This document shows, one piece after another, positions 1 through 7,099 of a DNA stretch of 32,656 nucleotides (position 1 is the first letter of the stretch; each line of letters begins with the position of its first letter). The notes under the pieces were generated by a model, which ran no database searches, was not told the DNA's origin, and saw only the letters and a list, made by a program, of their open reading frames with translations. The stretch lies in the NCBI GenBank assembly GCA_902826365.1, contig CADEEO010000018.1, positions 1 to 32,656 on the forward strand, given 5' to 3'. A program made the translations under genes and the position numbers. This DNA comes from an uncultured Hyphomicrobiales bacterium. GTDB taxonomy: Bacteria > Pseudomonadota > Alphaproteobacteria > Rhizobiales > Aestuariivirgaceae.

Positions 1-923
1 CCGTCTTTCGCCTCGGCCATGCCAATGCCGGGATAGGGCCAGTGGAAACCGATCAGCTTCTTTTTTCCGGTTGATGCCATGTCGAGCAGTTTCTTGCGGC
101 TGGCGGCAGCGCCGGCGTGGTCGGCATCGAAGCCGAATTTCCAGTCGGGATGGGGGAAGAACACCAGCGGGTTGGTGATGGCATCCGCCGTGACGATCAG
201 CCCGTCGCCGCCTGCAAGTTCAAAGGAGACGTGGCCCGGCGTGTGTCCAGCCGTATCGATGACGGCAATGCCCGGCAGAACTTCGCTTCCCGGTTTGAAC
301 ATGCTCACTTTTTCCTTGATGCCCGTGAGCTGCGCTTGCGTGGTTTTCACCATGCCTTCCATATCCTTGGGCATCTTGCTGGCGAGATCCGGCGCCATCC
401 AGAAGTTCCATTCGGCTTCGGCCACGTGGAAAGAGGCGTTGGGGAATATGGGCTTGCCGTTGGCACCCAGCGAGCCCCACATGTGATCGGGGTGGGCGTG
501 GGTGAAAATCACCTTGGTCACCGCGCCGGGTTCGACGCCTGCGGCTTTCAGGCTTTCAATAACTTTGCCGGCAGTGGGCGCGAAATTGCCGCCGGAACCC
601 GTGTCCATCAGGATCACTTCGCCACCTTGCCTGAACAGCAGGGGGCTTGCCTCAAACTGGGCCTGATCGCCCTTCGCCATTTCGCCGAGCAACTTGGCGA
701 GTTCTTCCGGTTTGGCATCGGGAAAAAGTGCTAGAGGCAGGGTCAAGGTGCCGTCGCTGACGACCGTGACATCATAGGCGCCCTGTTTGAAACTGTAGGG
801 CGCGGCAAGCGCCAGAGCATTCTCTGGCAAGATGCCCGCGGCGATCAGACCTGCGGCAGCGCCCAGGAATTTGCGGCGGTCGAGCACGAGATGTTTTTGT
901 CCATTCACCAAGACCTGCAACAT
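1..923 (-). CDS. Tat-exported MBL-fold metallo-hydrolase (partial, C-terminus beyond window)
   Basis: This is a metallo-beta-lactamase-fold hydrolase, open at the window edge after about 307 residues. Residues 15-20 read DRRKFL followed by a hydrophobic alanine/glycine stretch, a twin-arginine signal, so export of a folded metalloprotein to the periplasm is expected. The metal-binding motif HAHPDH lies at residues 142-147 (H142, H144, D146, H147). It is followed by H227 in AGHTPGH, D247 in TADA and H294 in GFHWP, so the complete di-zinc ligand set is present. The ATG at 923 has a strong AGGAAGG ribosome site just upstream. It is divergent from the HlyU-like gene. The family includes lactonases, beta-lactamases, glyoxalase II and sulfatases. 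Substrate cannot be told from sequence, although the layout resembles the Tat-exported AHL-lactonase/phosphotriesterase-like branch. Confidence 0.9.
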   Translation of the reverse strand, partial: MLQVLVNGQKHLVLDRRKFLGAAAGLIAAGILPENALALAAPYSFKQGAYDVTVVSDGTLTLPLALFPDAKPEELAKLLGEMAKGDQAQFEASPLLFRQGGEVILMDTGSGGNFAPTAGKVIESLKAAGVEPGAVTKVIFTHAHPDHMWGSLGANGKPIFPNASFHVAEAEWNFWMAPDLASKMPKDMEGMVKTTQAQLTGIKEKVSMFKPGSEVLPGIAVIDTAGHTPGHVSFELAGGDGLIVTADAITNPLVFFPHPDWKFGFDADHAGAAASRKKLLDMASTGKKKLIGFHWPYPGIGMAEAKD

Positions 924-997
924 GGCTAGTTTCCTTCCTGTTTTGATATTGGAACTTTATCTGTTACGCTAAATTATGTCCAACGGATGACCCCGGC

Positions 998-1018
998 CAA
1001 TCACTTTTCGCGTGATTG
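998..1018. promoter_or_regulatory. Inverted repeat between divergent genes
   Basis: CAATCAC and GTGATTG form perfect 7-bp arms separated by 7 bases. They sit in the 147-bp gap between the divergent MBL-hydrolase gene (start 923) and the HlyU-like gene (start 1071). Position and symmetry suit a dimeric repressor or activator site controlling one or both promoters. No protein is assigned, and a chance palindrome cannot be excluded. Confidence 0.35.
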
Positions 1019-1070
1019 CATCGGTGTTAGATTGCGGGGCGCGCAAAGCCTGGGCTGAAAGGATTCCACG

Positions 1071-1355
1071 ATGTCGTTTTTCAAGAAACTGTTTGGCGGC
1101 GGCGGGGGAGCTGCAGCAGCGCCGAAAGCGGTGAAATCGGCCGAGCACAAGGGCTTCACCATCGAGGCCCGGCCTTACAAGGAGGGCGGGCAGTTTCAAC
1201 TGGCCGGCATGATTTCGAAAGAGATTGACGGGGTGCGCAAGGAGCACAGCTTTGTGCGCGCTGACCGCTTCACTTCGATAGAAGAGGCAGCGGACATCGC
1301 TCTGGTAAAAGGGCGGCAGATCATCGACGAGCAGGGCGAGAAGATTTTCCGGTGA
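1071..1355 (+). CDS. HlyU family protein
   Basis: A 94-residue protein matching the alphaproteobacterial HlyU family (named after the Vibrio haemolysin activator). It has the typical start MSFFKKLFGGGG, then a conserved core with GFTIEARPYKEGGQFQLAG, a KEHSFVRADRF segment and the closing KGRQIIDEQGE. The family is nearly always this size. A GAAAGGA ribosome site precedes the ATG. The stop overlaps the next start (GTGA), so translational coupling with the pore-like protein is likely. No helix-turn-helix is visible, and a role as a DNA-binding activator is taken only from the family name. I would treat its molecular function as unproven. Confidence 0.85.
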   Translation: MSFFKKLFGGGGGAAAAPKAVKSAEHKGFTIEARPYKEGGQFQLAGMISKEIDGVRKEHSFVRADRFTSIEEAADIALVKGRQIIDEQGEKIFR

Positions 1356-1720
1356 GGCATCTGCTGAAGCTTGAAAAGCGCCGGAGCAAGCTGGCGAGCC
1401 GGAAGGTTTTTTCGCAGCGCCTGCTGCGCCACGGCCTCGTGGCTTTTGCCACCATCATTGCGGCGCTGGCCATTGGCATGGCGGGCTATATGGGCTTCGA
1501 GGGCATGGGGTTCATTGACGCCTTTGTAAATTCGTCCATGATCCTGTCCGGCATGGGTCCCATGGGCGAGCTGCAGCATGACAGCGCCAAGATTTTCGCC
1601 GGCATCTATGCCATCGTCTGCGGCCTGTTGATCTTCGCCATAGCGGGGTTGATGCTGCTGCCGGTATTCCACCGTATCCTGCACAATTTCCATGTGGATG
1701 AGAATGACAAGAAAAATTAA
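1352..1720 (+). CDS. Two-helix membrane protein with potassium-channel-like pore arrangement
   Basis: A 122-residue membrane protein starting at a GTG that overlaps the previous stop. A basic N-terminus precedes helix 1 (about residues 27-48). A re-entrant-looking segment FIDAFVNSSMILSGMGP follows (about 54-70), then helix 2 (about 82-106, beginning AKIFAGIYAIVCG) and a short histidine-rich cytoplasmic tail. The order helix, P-loop, helix and the wording around it resemble the Ion_trans_2 pore domain, but the filter position reads SGMGP instead of TVGYG. It could be a divergent ion channel or an unrelated two-helix protein. Its 3' end overlaps the nitrilase gene by 29 bases, consistent with one operon. 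Confidence 0.7.
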   Translation: MRHLLKLEKRRSKLASRKVFSQRLLRHGLVAFATIIAALAIGMAGYMGFEGMGFIDAFVNSSMILSGMGPMGELQHDSAKIFAGIYAIVCGLLIFAIAGLMLLPVFHRILHNFHVDENDKKN

Positions 1721-2609
1721 AATCGCCGCCGCGCAATACCCCCTCGATGAATTGGAAGACTTGCATGCCTACGAGGCGAAGATCACGCGCTGGGTGGAAG
1801 AGGCCGTGAACGCGGGGGCGGGGCTGCTGGTGTTTCCGGAATATGGCAGCATGGAGCTGGCGAGCATTGGCGGCAAGGCCTCCGATGTGCAGGCTTCGTT
1901 TGATGTGGTGTCGGGGCTGGTGCCGGAGTTGGACCGGGTGCATAGCAAGCTCGCGGCGAAGCATGGGGTGACGATTGTTGCTGGCTCCGGCCCGCAGCGC
2001 CGTCCGGGCTGCACGATGAATGTGGCGCATATTTTTGGCCCCACGGGAATCCGGGGGCATTACGACAAGATCATGCCGACGCCGTGGGAGCGCGAGCCCT
2101 GGCACATCGCTTCGGGCAAGACGCTGACCGTTTTTGATGTAGGCACCACGCGCATCGGTCTGCTGATTTGCTACGACATCGAATTTCCGCTGCTGTCGCG
2201 GGCACTTGCCGAAGCGGGGGCGGAAATCATCCTGGCGCCATCGAACACGGAAACCGAATGGGGCTACTGGCGGGTGCGCACCGGCGCGGTGGCGCGGGCG
2301 CTGGAGAACCAGGTTTACACGGTGCATTCGCCGGTCGTCGGGGCAAGCCCGTGGAGTGCGGCGTGTCCGGCAAATTGCGGGATGGCCGGAATCTTCGCGC
2401 CATCGGATGCGGGCTTTCCGCCGGGGGGTGTTTTGGCTTTGGGCGAAATGAACAAGCCGCAATGGGTTTATGCGGAGGTTGATCTCGATCTCATTGCCAA
2501 GGTGCGCGCCTCGGGCGGGGTGCAGACCTACAAGCATTGGCCGGAGCAGCCGGGCGCTGGCACGTTGCCCAAAGCACAAGTCGTGGATATTTCAGGCGCG
2601 AAGCAATGA
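1692..2609 (+). CDS. Carbon-nitrogen hydrolase (nitrilase superfamily amidohydrolase)
   Basis: A cytoplasmic nitrilase-superfamily enzyme of about 300 residues, expected to hydrolyse an amide or carbamoyl group. The catalytic Glu-Lys-Cys triad is visible: E50 in VFPEYG, K126 in HYDKIMPTPWE and C160 in LLICYDIEFP (numbered from the ATG at 1692). Starts at 1698 and 1704 are also possible; MTRKIKIAAAQ from 1704 fits the family N-terminus best. The gene overlaps the pore-like gene upstream. Its last 18 bases overlap, antiparallel, the 3' end of the ATP-grasp-like gene. The substrate is unknown; omega-amidase, carbamoylase and aliphatic amidase branches all share these motifs. Confidence 0.9.
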   Translation: MWMRMTRKIKIAAAQYPLDELEDLHAYEAKITRWVEEAVNAGAGLLVFPEYGSMELASIGGKASDVQASFDVVSGLVPELDRVHSKLAAKHGVTIVAGSGPQRRPGCTMNVAHIFGPTGIRGHYDKIMPTPWEREPWHIASGKTLTVFDVGTTRIGLLICYDIEFPLLSRALAEAGAEIILAPSNTETEWGYWRVRTGAVARALENQVYTVHSPVVGASPWSAACPANCGMAGIFAPSDAGFPPGGVLALGEMNKPQWVYAEVDLDLIAKVRASGGVQTYKHWPEQPGAGTLPKAQVVDISGAKQ

Positions 2610-3509
2610 GTGGGTGGGGAAGGCTTTGGCCAGTTCATCGATGGCGGCGAAACCTGCCTGCAAATCCCAGGCGTTGACGATCCCCACGCGGAAGCCGCCG
2701 GGGGGCATGGGATGGAGGCCCGCGTCCTTGTTGTCATAGAAGGTAATCTGCAGGCTTGAGACTTGAGGCATGGCGCGGATGCGGGATTGCAGGTCCCTTG
2801 GCGGATGGGAAAAATTGCTGTTGTGGCGGGCAAAGAGCGGAATGGAATAACCCACGCGGCGCTGCTCATCGTAGGCCCATGTGCCATCAGTATAAAGGCG
2901 CACCATGGCCTCGATCCAGCCCTTGCCATTGAGATCGCACCACTGGTCAGAGAAGCGCAGATGGGCCTCGATTATTTTTCCACCGATGGTTTCGAAATTC
3001 ATCATGCCGGTATAGGCGGCCATGTATTTGCTGACCCAAGTTTTGAGATAGGCTGCGACCTCCGGCATTTCATCGGCATGGAGCGTCCAGTATTTGAAGG
3101 TGCCTTCGGGGCCCGGAACGCCGGTGGCATGGCGCAGCCATTTCACCTGGCCGCCTACGATCGCACAATCAGTTGAGACATGGGGGCCTTCGAGCAGCGG
3201 CATCCAGAAGTGGCCGGGGGTTGAGCAGGCCAGCATTTCCGCCTGCGAGGCGATCACGCGGCTGCCCACGCCCATGCCTTTCAGATTGGTGATGGGTTTG
3301 GAAAAGACCGGGAAGGCAGGGGGCGTGACGCCATGGGGGCCTGCGATGAAGCCCTGGCTTTGGGCTACGCGGAGTTTGTCATAAATCCAGTTGTGCTTGG
3401 GATACCAGGGCCAGGAATCAAAATCATCAGTCGGAATCAGGATATTTTCCGGGCACGGGATGTTATCGAAATACTGGTCGCGCCAGGGATCACGTTCGCA
3501 GATGGGCAT
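2592..3509 (-). CDS. ATP-grasp-like protein of unknown function
   Basis: A 305-residue soluble protein that I do not recognise by name. Its pattern resembles an ATP-grasp domain. FSKP (K71) is followed by a glycine-rich KGMGVGSRVI loop (77-86), the MPLLEG hinge position (103-108), HVSTD (110-114) and, near the C-terminal half, MNFETIGGKIIEAHLRFSDQW (E173, E181, R185) where ATP-grasp enzymes place magnesium ligands. A ligase or kinase-like reaction through an acyl phosphate would follow if this holds. It is transcribed after the SIMPL gene, separated by a hairpin, and converges with the nitrilase gene with an 18-base overlap. Alternative: a non-enzymatic relative. The fold call is inference. 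Confidence 0.6.
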   Translation of the reverse strand: MPICERDPWRDQYFDNIPCPENILIPTDDFDSWPWYPKHNWIYDKLRVAQSQGFIAGPHGVTPPAFPVFSKPITNLKGMGVGSRVIASQAEMLACSTPGHFWMPLLEGPHVSTDCAIVGGQVKWLRHATGVPGPEGTFKYWTLHADEMPEVAAYLKTWVSKYMAAYTGMMNFETIGGKIIEAHLRFSDQWCDLNGKGWIEAMVRLYTDGTWAYDEQRRVGYSIPLFARHNSNFSHPPRDLQSRIRAMPQVSSLQITFYDNKDAGLHPMPPGGFRVGIVNAWDLQAGFAAIDELAKAFPTHSLLRA

Positions 3510-3528
3510 GGCCGGAACCTAGCAGAGG

Positions 3529-3553
3529 CCTGCTGCCAGGCAATGGCAGCAGG
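3529..3553 (-). terminator. Strong intercistronic hairpin
   Basis: CCTGCTGCC (3529-3537) pairs perfectly over 9 bp with GGCAGCAGG (3545-3553) around a 7-base loop. It lies between the SIMPL stop and the ATP-grasp-like start, ending 20 bases before that ATG. In the minus-strand direction no T-run follows, so it may act as an mRNA-stabilising or leader structure and not as a full terminator. A competing small stem AGCAG/CTGCT (3521-3534) shares bases with it. Confidence 0.5.
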
Positions 3554-3571
3554 TTCACTTCTATTTCATAT

Positions 3572-4282
3572 TTACTTGATTTCCCAGGTGAAGTTCACGT
3601 CCACGGCGATGACCTGCTCGCCCTGGGCGATGGGCACATCGGCGGAGGCGGCTTCAGCGCGCATGGTTTTGAAAACAGGCTGGGGCGGCTGGTAGCCGCC
3701 GCCTTCGGAGAGCGAAATGATTTGCCCGAGGGTGACGCCGCTGGCGGCAGTATAGACTTGAGCCTTGTGCAGGGCATCGGCCACGGCGAGCTTGCGCGCC
3801 TCATCGGTTGCGGCTTCGGGTTTTGACACCTGGAACGCCACGCCGTTGATCTGGTTGGAACCGGAGGACACGACCTGGTCCAGAACCGCGCCGAGGCTAT
3901 CCAGCTTGCGCACGGTGACCGAGACATTGTTGGAAACATCATAGCCCACGACCTTCGGCGGCTGGGCGTTGTTCTGGCCATAGTCATAGCGCGGGTTCAC
4001 CGAGAAGTTCGAGGTCTGGATATCGCGCGCTTCAATGCCGGCCGCGGTCAGCGACGCCATTACACCTTGCATGGCCTTGGTATTGGCATCAAGCGCCTCG
4101 CGCGCCGTCGCGGCGGAGCTCATTACGCCCACGGTGACAATGGCGAGATCAGGCGCCATGCGCACTTCACCATGGCCGGAAAGCGAAATGCTGCGGACCA
4201 GCTTGCCGTCATCGGCAAAGGCCGGGGTGAGGCAGGCGGCGGCAAGGGTCAAGGCGCTGGCGGCGAAGAGGGTCTTTAACAT
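3572..4282 (-). CDS. SIMPL domain (DUF541) periplasmic protein
   Basis: A 236-residue exported protein of the SIMPL/DUF541 family, related to oxidative-stress defence proteins and BP26 of Brucella. An N-terminal signal peptide (MLKTLFAASALTLAAACLTP, cleavage near AFA-DD) is followed by the family opening ISLSGHGEVRMAPDLAIVTVGV. It continues through the AREALDANTKAMQGVMASLTAAGIEARDIQT helix, the VGYDVSNNVSVTVRKLD strand and a C-terminal DVNFTWEIK strand. The ATG at 4282 is chosen because it starts the signal peptide and has GGGAG upstream; the frame is open further upstream without a plausible protein. Such proteins form ring-like periplasmic oligomers; the exact role is unknown. Confidence 0.88.
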   Translation of the reverse strand: MLKTLFAASALTLAAACLTPAFADDGKLVRSISLSGHGEVRMAPDLAIVTVGVMSSAATAREALDANTKAMQGVMASLTAAGIEARDIQTSNFSVNPRYDYGQNNAQPPKVVGYDVSNNVSVTVRKLDSLGAVLDQVVSSGSNQINGVAFQVSKPEAATDEARKLAVADALHKAQVYTAASGVTLGQIISLSEGGGYQPPQPVFKTMRAEAASADVPIAQGEQVIAVDVNFTWEIK

Positions 4283-4350
4283 TTTAAGAATGCTCCCGAT
4301 TAAATTCCGGCGCTCATGTGGCGAAGAATTGCGGCTGGAGTGTGTTAGCC

Positions 4351-4764
4351 TTAGGCCACAGGCGGCGGCTGGCCGGACATTTTCGGCAGGGCGGGATCGA
4401 TGCAGGCCCATCTCGGTGCTGAATCGGTCCAGATGGTCATTTGCGGCTTCATGAGATTTGGATCATCAAGGGCGCCGGCGCGGATGAAGACCAGGTGCGG
4501 GCGGGATTCGGCTTTGCTGAAGAGCTGCGTCCCGCAGGCCGGGCAAAATCCGCGCCGCATGCGGTTGCCGCTGTCGGCGATGCTTTCAAACCATTTAACT
4601 TCGCCCTCAACCGAAACTGCGTCGGCGCGGAAGCACACGCTCATGGCGCCGTTTCCAGCGCCGAGATACTGGCAGACGCGGCACCAGCAGACCCGCGCTG
4701 CAAGCGGCGCTGCGGTTGCGGAAAAGCGCACGGACCTGCAAAGGCACCCGCCTGACGTTTCCAT
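4351..4764 (-). CDS. GFA/CENP-V family zinc protein
   Basis: A 137-residue cytoplasmic protein of the glutathione-dependent formaldehyde-activating (Gfa/CENP-V) fold. Cysteines sit in the usual zinc-binding pattern: C7 and C9 (GGCLCRSV), C26, C28 and C31 (CWCRVC), and C74 and C77 (FCPACGTQLF). The length is typical for the short bacterial family. These proteins are loosely annotated as S-hydroxymethylglutathione synthases, but most members have no proven activity. It is the first gene of a minus-strand series GFA, SIMPL, ATP-grasp-like, with a 68-base gap to the SIMPL start. Confidence 0.88.
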   Translation of the reverse strand: METSGGCLCRSVRFSATAAPLAARVCWCRVCQYLGAGNGAMSVCFRADAVSVEGEVKWFESIADSGNRMRRGFCPACGTQLFSKAESRPHLVFIRAGALDDPNLMKPQMTIWTDSAPRWACIDPALPKMSGQPPPVA

Positions 4765-4806
4765 GAGCAGTCCTTTCCTGTTGAATTCAAAGGGAAAATT
4801 TTATCG

Positions 4807-4870
4807 TTAACACTTTATGAACAAAAATGCGGCATTATCGTGAGTGATTCGCATTCCGCGAATGGAGGGG
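4807..4870 (+). promoter_or_regulatory. Leader with CtrA-like box, small hairpin and strong SD
   Basis: TTAAC-N6-TGAAC at 4807-4822 differs by one base from the CtrA consensus TTAAC-N6-TTAAC of alphaproteobacteria. Downstream, ATTCGC (4847-4852) and GCGAAT (4858-4863) form a 6-bp hairpin directly before the ribosome site GGAGGGG (4864-4870) of the small membrane protein. The hairpin could modulate ribosome access. Both readings are inference from short motifs. Confidence 0.3.
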
Positions 4871-4874
4871 TAAC

Positions 4875-5123
4875 ATGGATATGTTCGGACACGTAAAGAA
4901 CGTTGTGCGTGAGTTGATCGACATTAGCCTCGTGCTTATTGCTTTAGCTATAGTCTTGTCGATCCTTGTCGGCGGCCCTTCGATGCCGTTCTTTGGACAG
5001 GTAGTTGACAATCTGACCGGCCTCGTTGGCAAGCTTGGTTCGAATGGCCTGGTGGGCCTTATCGTCCTGGGGCTTATCCTGTGGCTGTTCTCTGGCCGCG
5101 GCACTGCCGTCGCCCGCAAGTAA
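4875..5123 (+). CDS. Small two-helix membrane protein, unknown
   Basis: An 82-residue hydrophobic protein with helix 1 at about residues 15-33 (LIDISLVLIALAIVLSILVGG) and helix 2 at about 58-74 (GLVGLIVLGLILWLFSG), ending in a short basic tail RGTAVARK. The loop between helices is a glycine-rich amphipathic stretch. The ribosome site GGAGGGG is excellent, so it is very likely translated. I do not recognise a family. It precedes another two-helix mini-protein at 5172 in the same direction, with a GC-rich hairpin between them. Confidence 0.75.
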   Translation: MDMFGHVKNVVRELIDISLVLIALAIVLSILVGGPSMPFFGQVVDNLTGLVGKLGSNGLVGLIVLGLILWLFSGRGTAVARK

Positions 5124-5135
5124 TTCAAGGCGCGG

Positions 5136-5155
5136 AGGCGGCCTTCGCGCCGCCT
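5136..5155 (+). terminator. GC-rich intercistronic hairpin
   Basis: AGGCGGC (5136-5142) pairs with GCCGCCT (5149-5155) around a CTTCGC loop, between the stop at 5123 and the next start at 5172. No T-run follows, so a partial terminator or mRNA-stability element is more likely than a full terminator. Confidence 0.35.
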
Positions 5156-5171
5156 TCGCTCGCTCGCCGTC

Positions 5172-5399
5172 ATGCTTGATCAGATAACGGATTTTCTCCG
5201 GATTGTAATCACATTGCTGTTTCAGCTTGTGCTCGTGACGGTATTGGTCGCGCTGCTCATGGGCGAGGCGGCCGGTGTTTTTGTGACGTCGGTGTATGGC
5301 AATGTCCGGGATCTGCTCACATCGCTCAACCCGGCTGCGGTTGCCGTTGCGGCGGTGCTTTATCTTTTCTGGCAGCTCCACAAAAACCGCATCGCCTGA
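5172..5399 (+). CDS. Small two-helix membrane protein, unknown
   Basis: A 75-residue hydrophobic protein with helix 1 at about residues 8-30 (FLRIVITLLFQLVLVTVLVALLM) and helix 2 at about 52-68 (NPAAVAVAAVLYLFWQL), ending HKNRIA. Its layout mirrors the 4875 gene and it probably shares its transcript, though the Shine-Dalgarno sequence is weak. Its stop lies one base from the convergent AMP nucleosidase stop. No family or function recognised. Confidence 0.6.
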   Translation: MLDQITDFLRIVITLLFQLVLVTVLVALLMGEAAGVFVTSVYGNVRDLLTSLNPAAVAVAAVLYLFWQLHKNRIA

Positions 5400-5400
5400 T

Positions 5401-6864
5401 TTACCTGAAGGGCGGCTCGTCGAAGCTGCGCAGCTTTCTTGAGTGAAGCTGCGAGAGTTCGCCGCGCATGCGGTCAAGGGCCGCCAACCCAATCATCAGA
5501 TGTTCGCTTACGGCACGGTCATAGAATGCGTTGGCTGCGCCGGGCAATTTGATTTCACCATGGAGCGGCTTGTCAGACACGCAGAGCAGGGTGCCGTAGG
5601 GCACGCGGAAGCGGTAGCCTTGGGCGGCCACCGTGCCTGATTCCATATCCACCGCGATGGCGCGCGACAGGTTGATGCGTTTCCTCTCCTGGCTCCAGCG
5701 CAGTTCCCAATTGCGGTCGTCATTGGTCACCACGGTTCCGGTGCGCAGCCTTGCTTTCAAGGCTTCGCCGCTTTCGCCGGTGACGGCGGCGGCGGCCTGC
5801 TGCAGGGCCACCTGCACTTCGGCGAGTGCGGGAATGGGAATTTCCGGCGGCACCACATCATCCAGAATGCCATCCTGGCGGAGATAGCCGTGGGCCAGCA
5901 CATAATCGCCGATGCGCTGGGATTGGCGAAGCCCGCCGCAATGGCCGATCATCAGCCAGCAATGAGGACGGAGCACGGCCAAGTGATCGGTCATGGTTTT
6001 CGCGTTGGGCGGGCCTACGCCAATGTTGACGAGGGTGACGCCACCGCCCATACCGTCCCGTTTTTTAAGATGGTAGCCCGGCATCTGGTAGCGGTGCCAG
6101 AGCGAACCTTCGATGATCTTTGCGATTGTCGTGGCATCCATGCCGCGCACAATGGTGCCGCCGCCGGGGAGGTGCAGGGACTCGTAGGAGCTTTCGACAC
6201 TCAATTGCGAAACACCCCAGACAATGAACTGGTCGACATAGCGGTGATAGTTGGTGAGCAGGATCCAAGGCTGCATGTCGCGCCAATGGGTGCCGGTATA
6301 ATGCTGGATGCGCTTCAGGGAATAATCCACCCGGACCGCATCGAACATGGCGAGCGGCAGGGGGTGGGCCGGCATATGGTCCCAGTTGCCGTCAGCGATT
6401 TCATCGCCCACCAGGTCAAGGCGGGGCACGGGAAAATGGAGGGCCAGTTCGACGGCCTTGGTATTTTCGCCGCCGAGGTCATCGCCCTTGTCGAGGACAT
6501 AGGGGTAGGGGATTTCCTGGGGGGAAACGCCTACCTGGATGGTGGCGGCGTAATCCTTCACCAGATAGGAGAGCTGGTCCACGAGATAGCGGCGGAAATG
6601 GGCGGGCTGGGTTACGGTTGTGACATAAGTGCCGGGGCCCTGGAACTTGGCGAAGGCGCGCGAGATCGACGGCTGCACCCCTTGCGACTCATAGGTCACG
6701 CGCAATTGGGGGTAGCAAAAACTGCTGCGCTCGTCGGCGTTGGGGGCCTGGCGGGTGGCAAAATAGCGGTCGAGGCAGGATTTCAGGCTGGCGGTGGCCT
6801 TGGCATGGAGCTCAATAAGCTGGTCCACGGCGGCCTGGGGTGTAAGATTCTGGGTCAACATCAT
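5401..6864 (-). CDS. amn: AMP nucleosidase
   Basis: AMP nucleosidase hydrolyses AMP to adenine and ribose 5-phosphate in the cytoplasm, adjusting purine nucleotide levels. The protein is about 487 residues, close to the 484 of the E. coli enzyme. The N-terminal Amn-specific domain opens LTQNLTPQAAVDQLIELHAKA. The C-terminal phosphorylase-like domain contains NIGVGPPNAKTMTDH, MIGHCGGLR and the AVDMESGTVAAQGYRF segment with the nucleoside-binding MES motif. The start at 6864 (or the adjacent ATG at 6861) is chosen on homology; the frame stays open to 6930 but that would run into the opposite-strand tRNA. It is divergent from the tRNA and convergent with the small membrane protein. Confidence 0.95.
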   Translation of the reverse strand: MMLTQNLTPQAAVDQLIELHAKATASLKSCLDRYFATRQAPNADERSSFCYPQLRVTYESQGVQPSISRAFAKFQGPGTYVTTVTQPAHFRRYLVDQLSYLVKDYAATIQVGVSPQEIPYPYVLDKGDDLGGENTKAVELALHFPVPRLDLVGDEIADGNWDHMPAHPLPLAMFDAVRVDYSLKRIQHYTGTHWRDMQPWILLTNYHRYVDQFIVWGVSQLSVESSYESLHLPGGGTIVRGMDATTIAKIIEGSLWHRYQMPGYHLKKRDGMGGGVTLVNIGVGPPNAKTMTDHLAVLRPHCWLMIGHCGGLRQSQRIGDYVLAHGYLRQDGILDDVVPPEIPIPALAEVQVALQQAAAAVTGESGEALKARLRTGTVVTNDDRNWELRWSQERKRINLSRAIAVDMESGTVAAQGYRFRVPYGTLLCVSDKPLHGEIKLPGAANAFYDRAVSEHLMIGLAALDRMRGELSQLHSRKLRSFDEPPFR

Positions 6865-6915
6865 CTGGCCTATAGCACAGACGCGCAAATTGCTGTAGCC
6901 ACTGCGTCGGCGTGG

Positions 6916-6991
6916 GGGCCTGTAGCTCAATGGTTAGAGCTGACGGCTCATAACCGTCTGGTTCCGGGTTCAAATCCTGGCGGGCCCACCA
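6916..6991 (+). tRNA. tRNA with CAU anticodon, probably tRNA-Ile2 (lysidine type)
   Basis: A complete 76-nt cloverleaf with encoded CCA (6989-6991). The acceptor stem is GGGCCTG/CGGGCCC. The D arm is GCTC/GAGC with an 8-nt loop, the anticodon stem GACGG/CCGTC with loop CTCATAA, and the T arm CCGGG/CCTGG with loop TTCAAAT. G1-C72 is paired, which excludes the initiator tRNA. C4-G69 and C5-G68, together with the short D loop AATGGTTA, match the TilS-recognised tRNA-Ile2 more than elongator tRNA-Met. If so, the C34 is modified to lysidine and the tRNA reads AUA. Elongator Met remains the alternative. Confidence 0.95.
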
Positions 6992-7099
6992 CGCTTTCAA
7001 CCACTTATCCCCAGCTTTTGTTTGATGATCCCTTTCAAAATGGAAAGGAACCACAGAACCGCCACATCGTTGTTAATTGATTATGCTGTGAGGTGCGTC

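Noticed and set aside
951-972. GGAAC word as a general-stress (EcfG-type) promoter
   Set aside because: The matching CGTT -10 element is not found at the needed spacing; the same search upstream of the GlsB-like gene was also negative.
1512-2579. Minus-strand open frame opposite the nitrilase gene
   Set aside because: The opposite strand carries an intact Glu-Lys-Cys triad; the antisense frame has no motifs.
6865-6930. Longer amn start at 6930
   Set aside because: It would place the N-terminus across the opposite-strand tRNA and adds residues not seen in AMP nucleosidases.
7030-7048. CCTTTC/GAAAGG stem after the tRNA as terminator
   Set aside because: Only six AT-rich-looped pairs and no T-run; too weak to call.
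5890-7080. Long plus-strand open frame (396 codons) opposite AMP nucleosidase
   Set aside because: It is antisense to a strongly supported amn gene, runs through the tRNA, and encodes no recognisable domain; the GC-rich codon bias of amn explains it.
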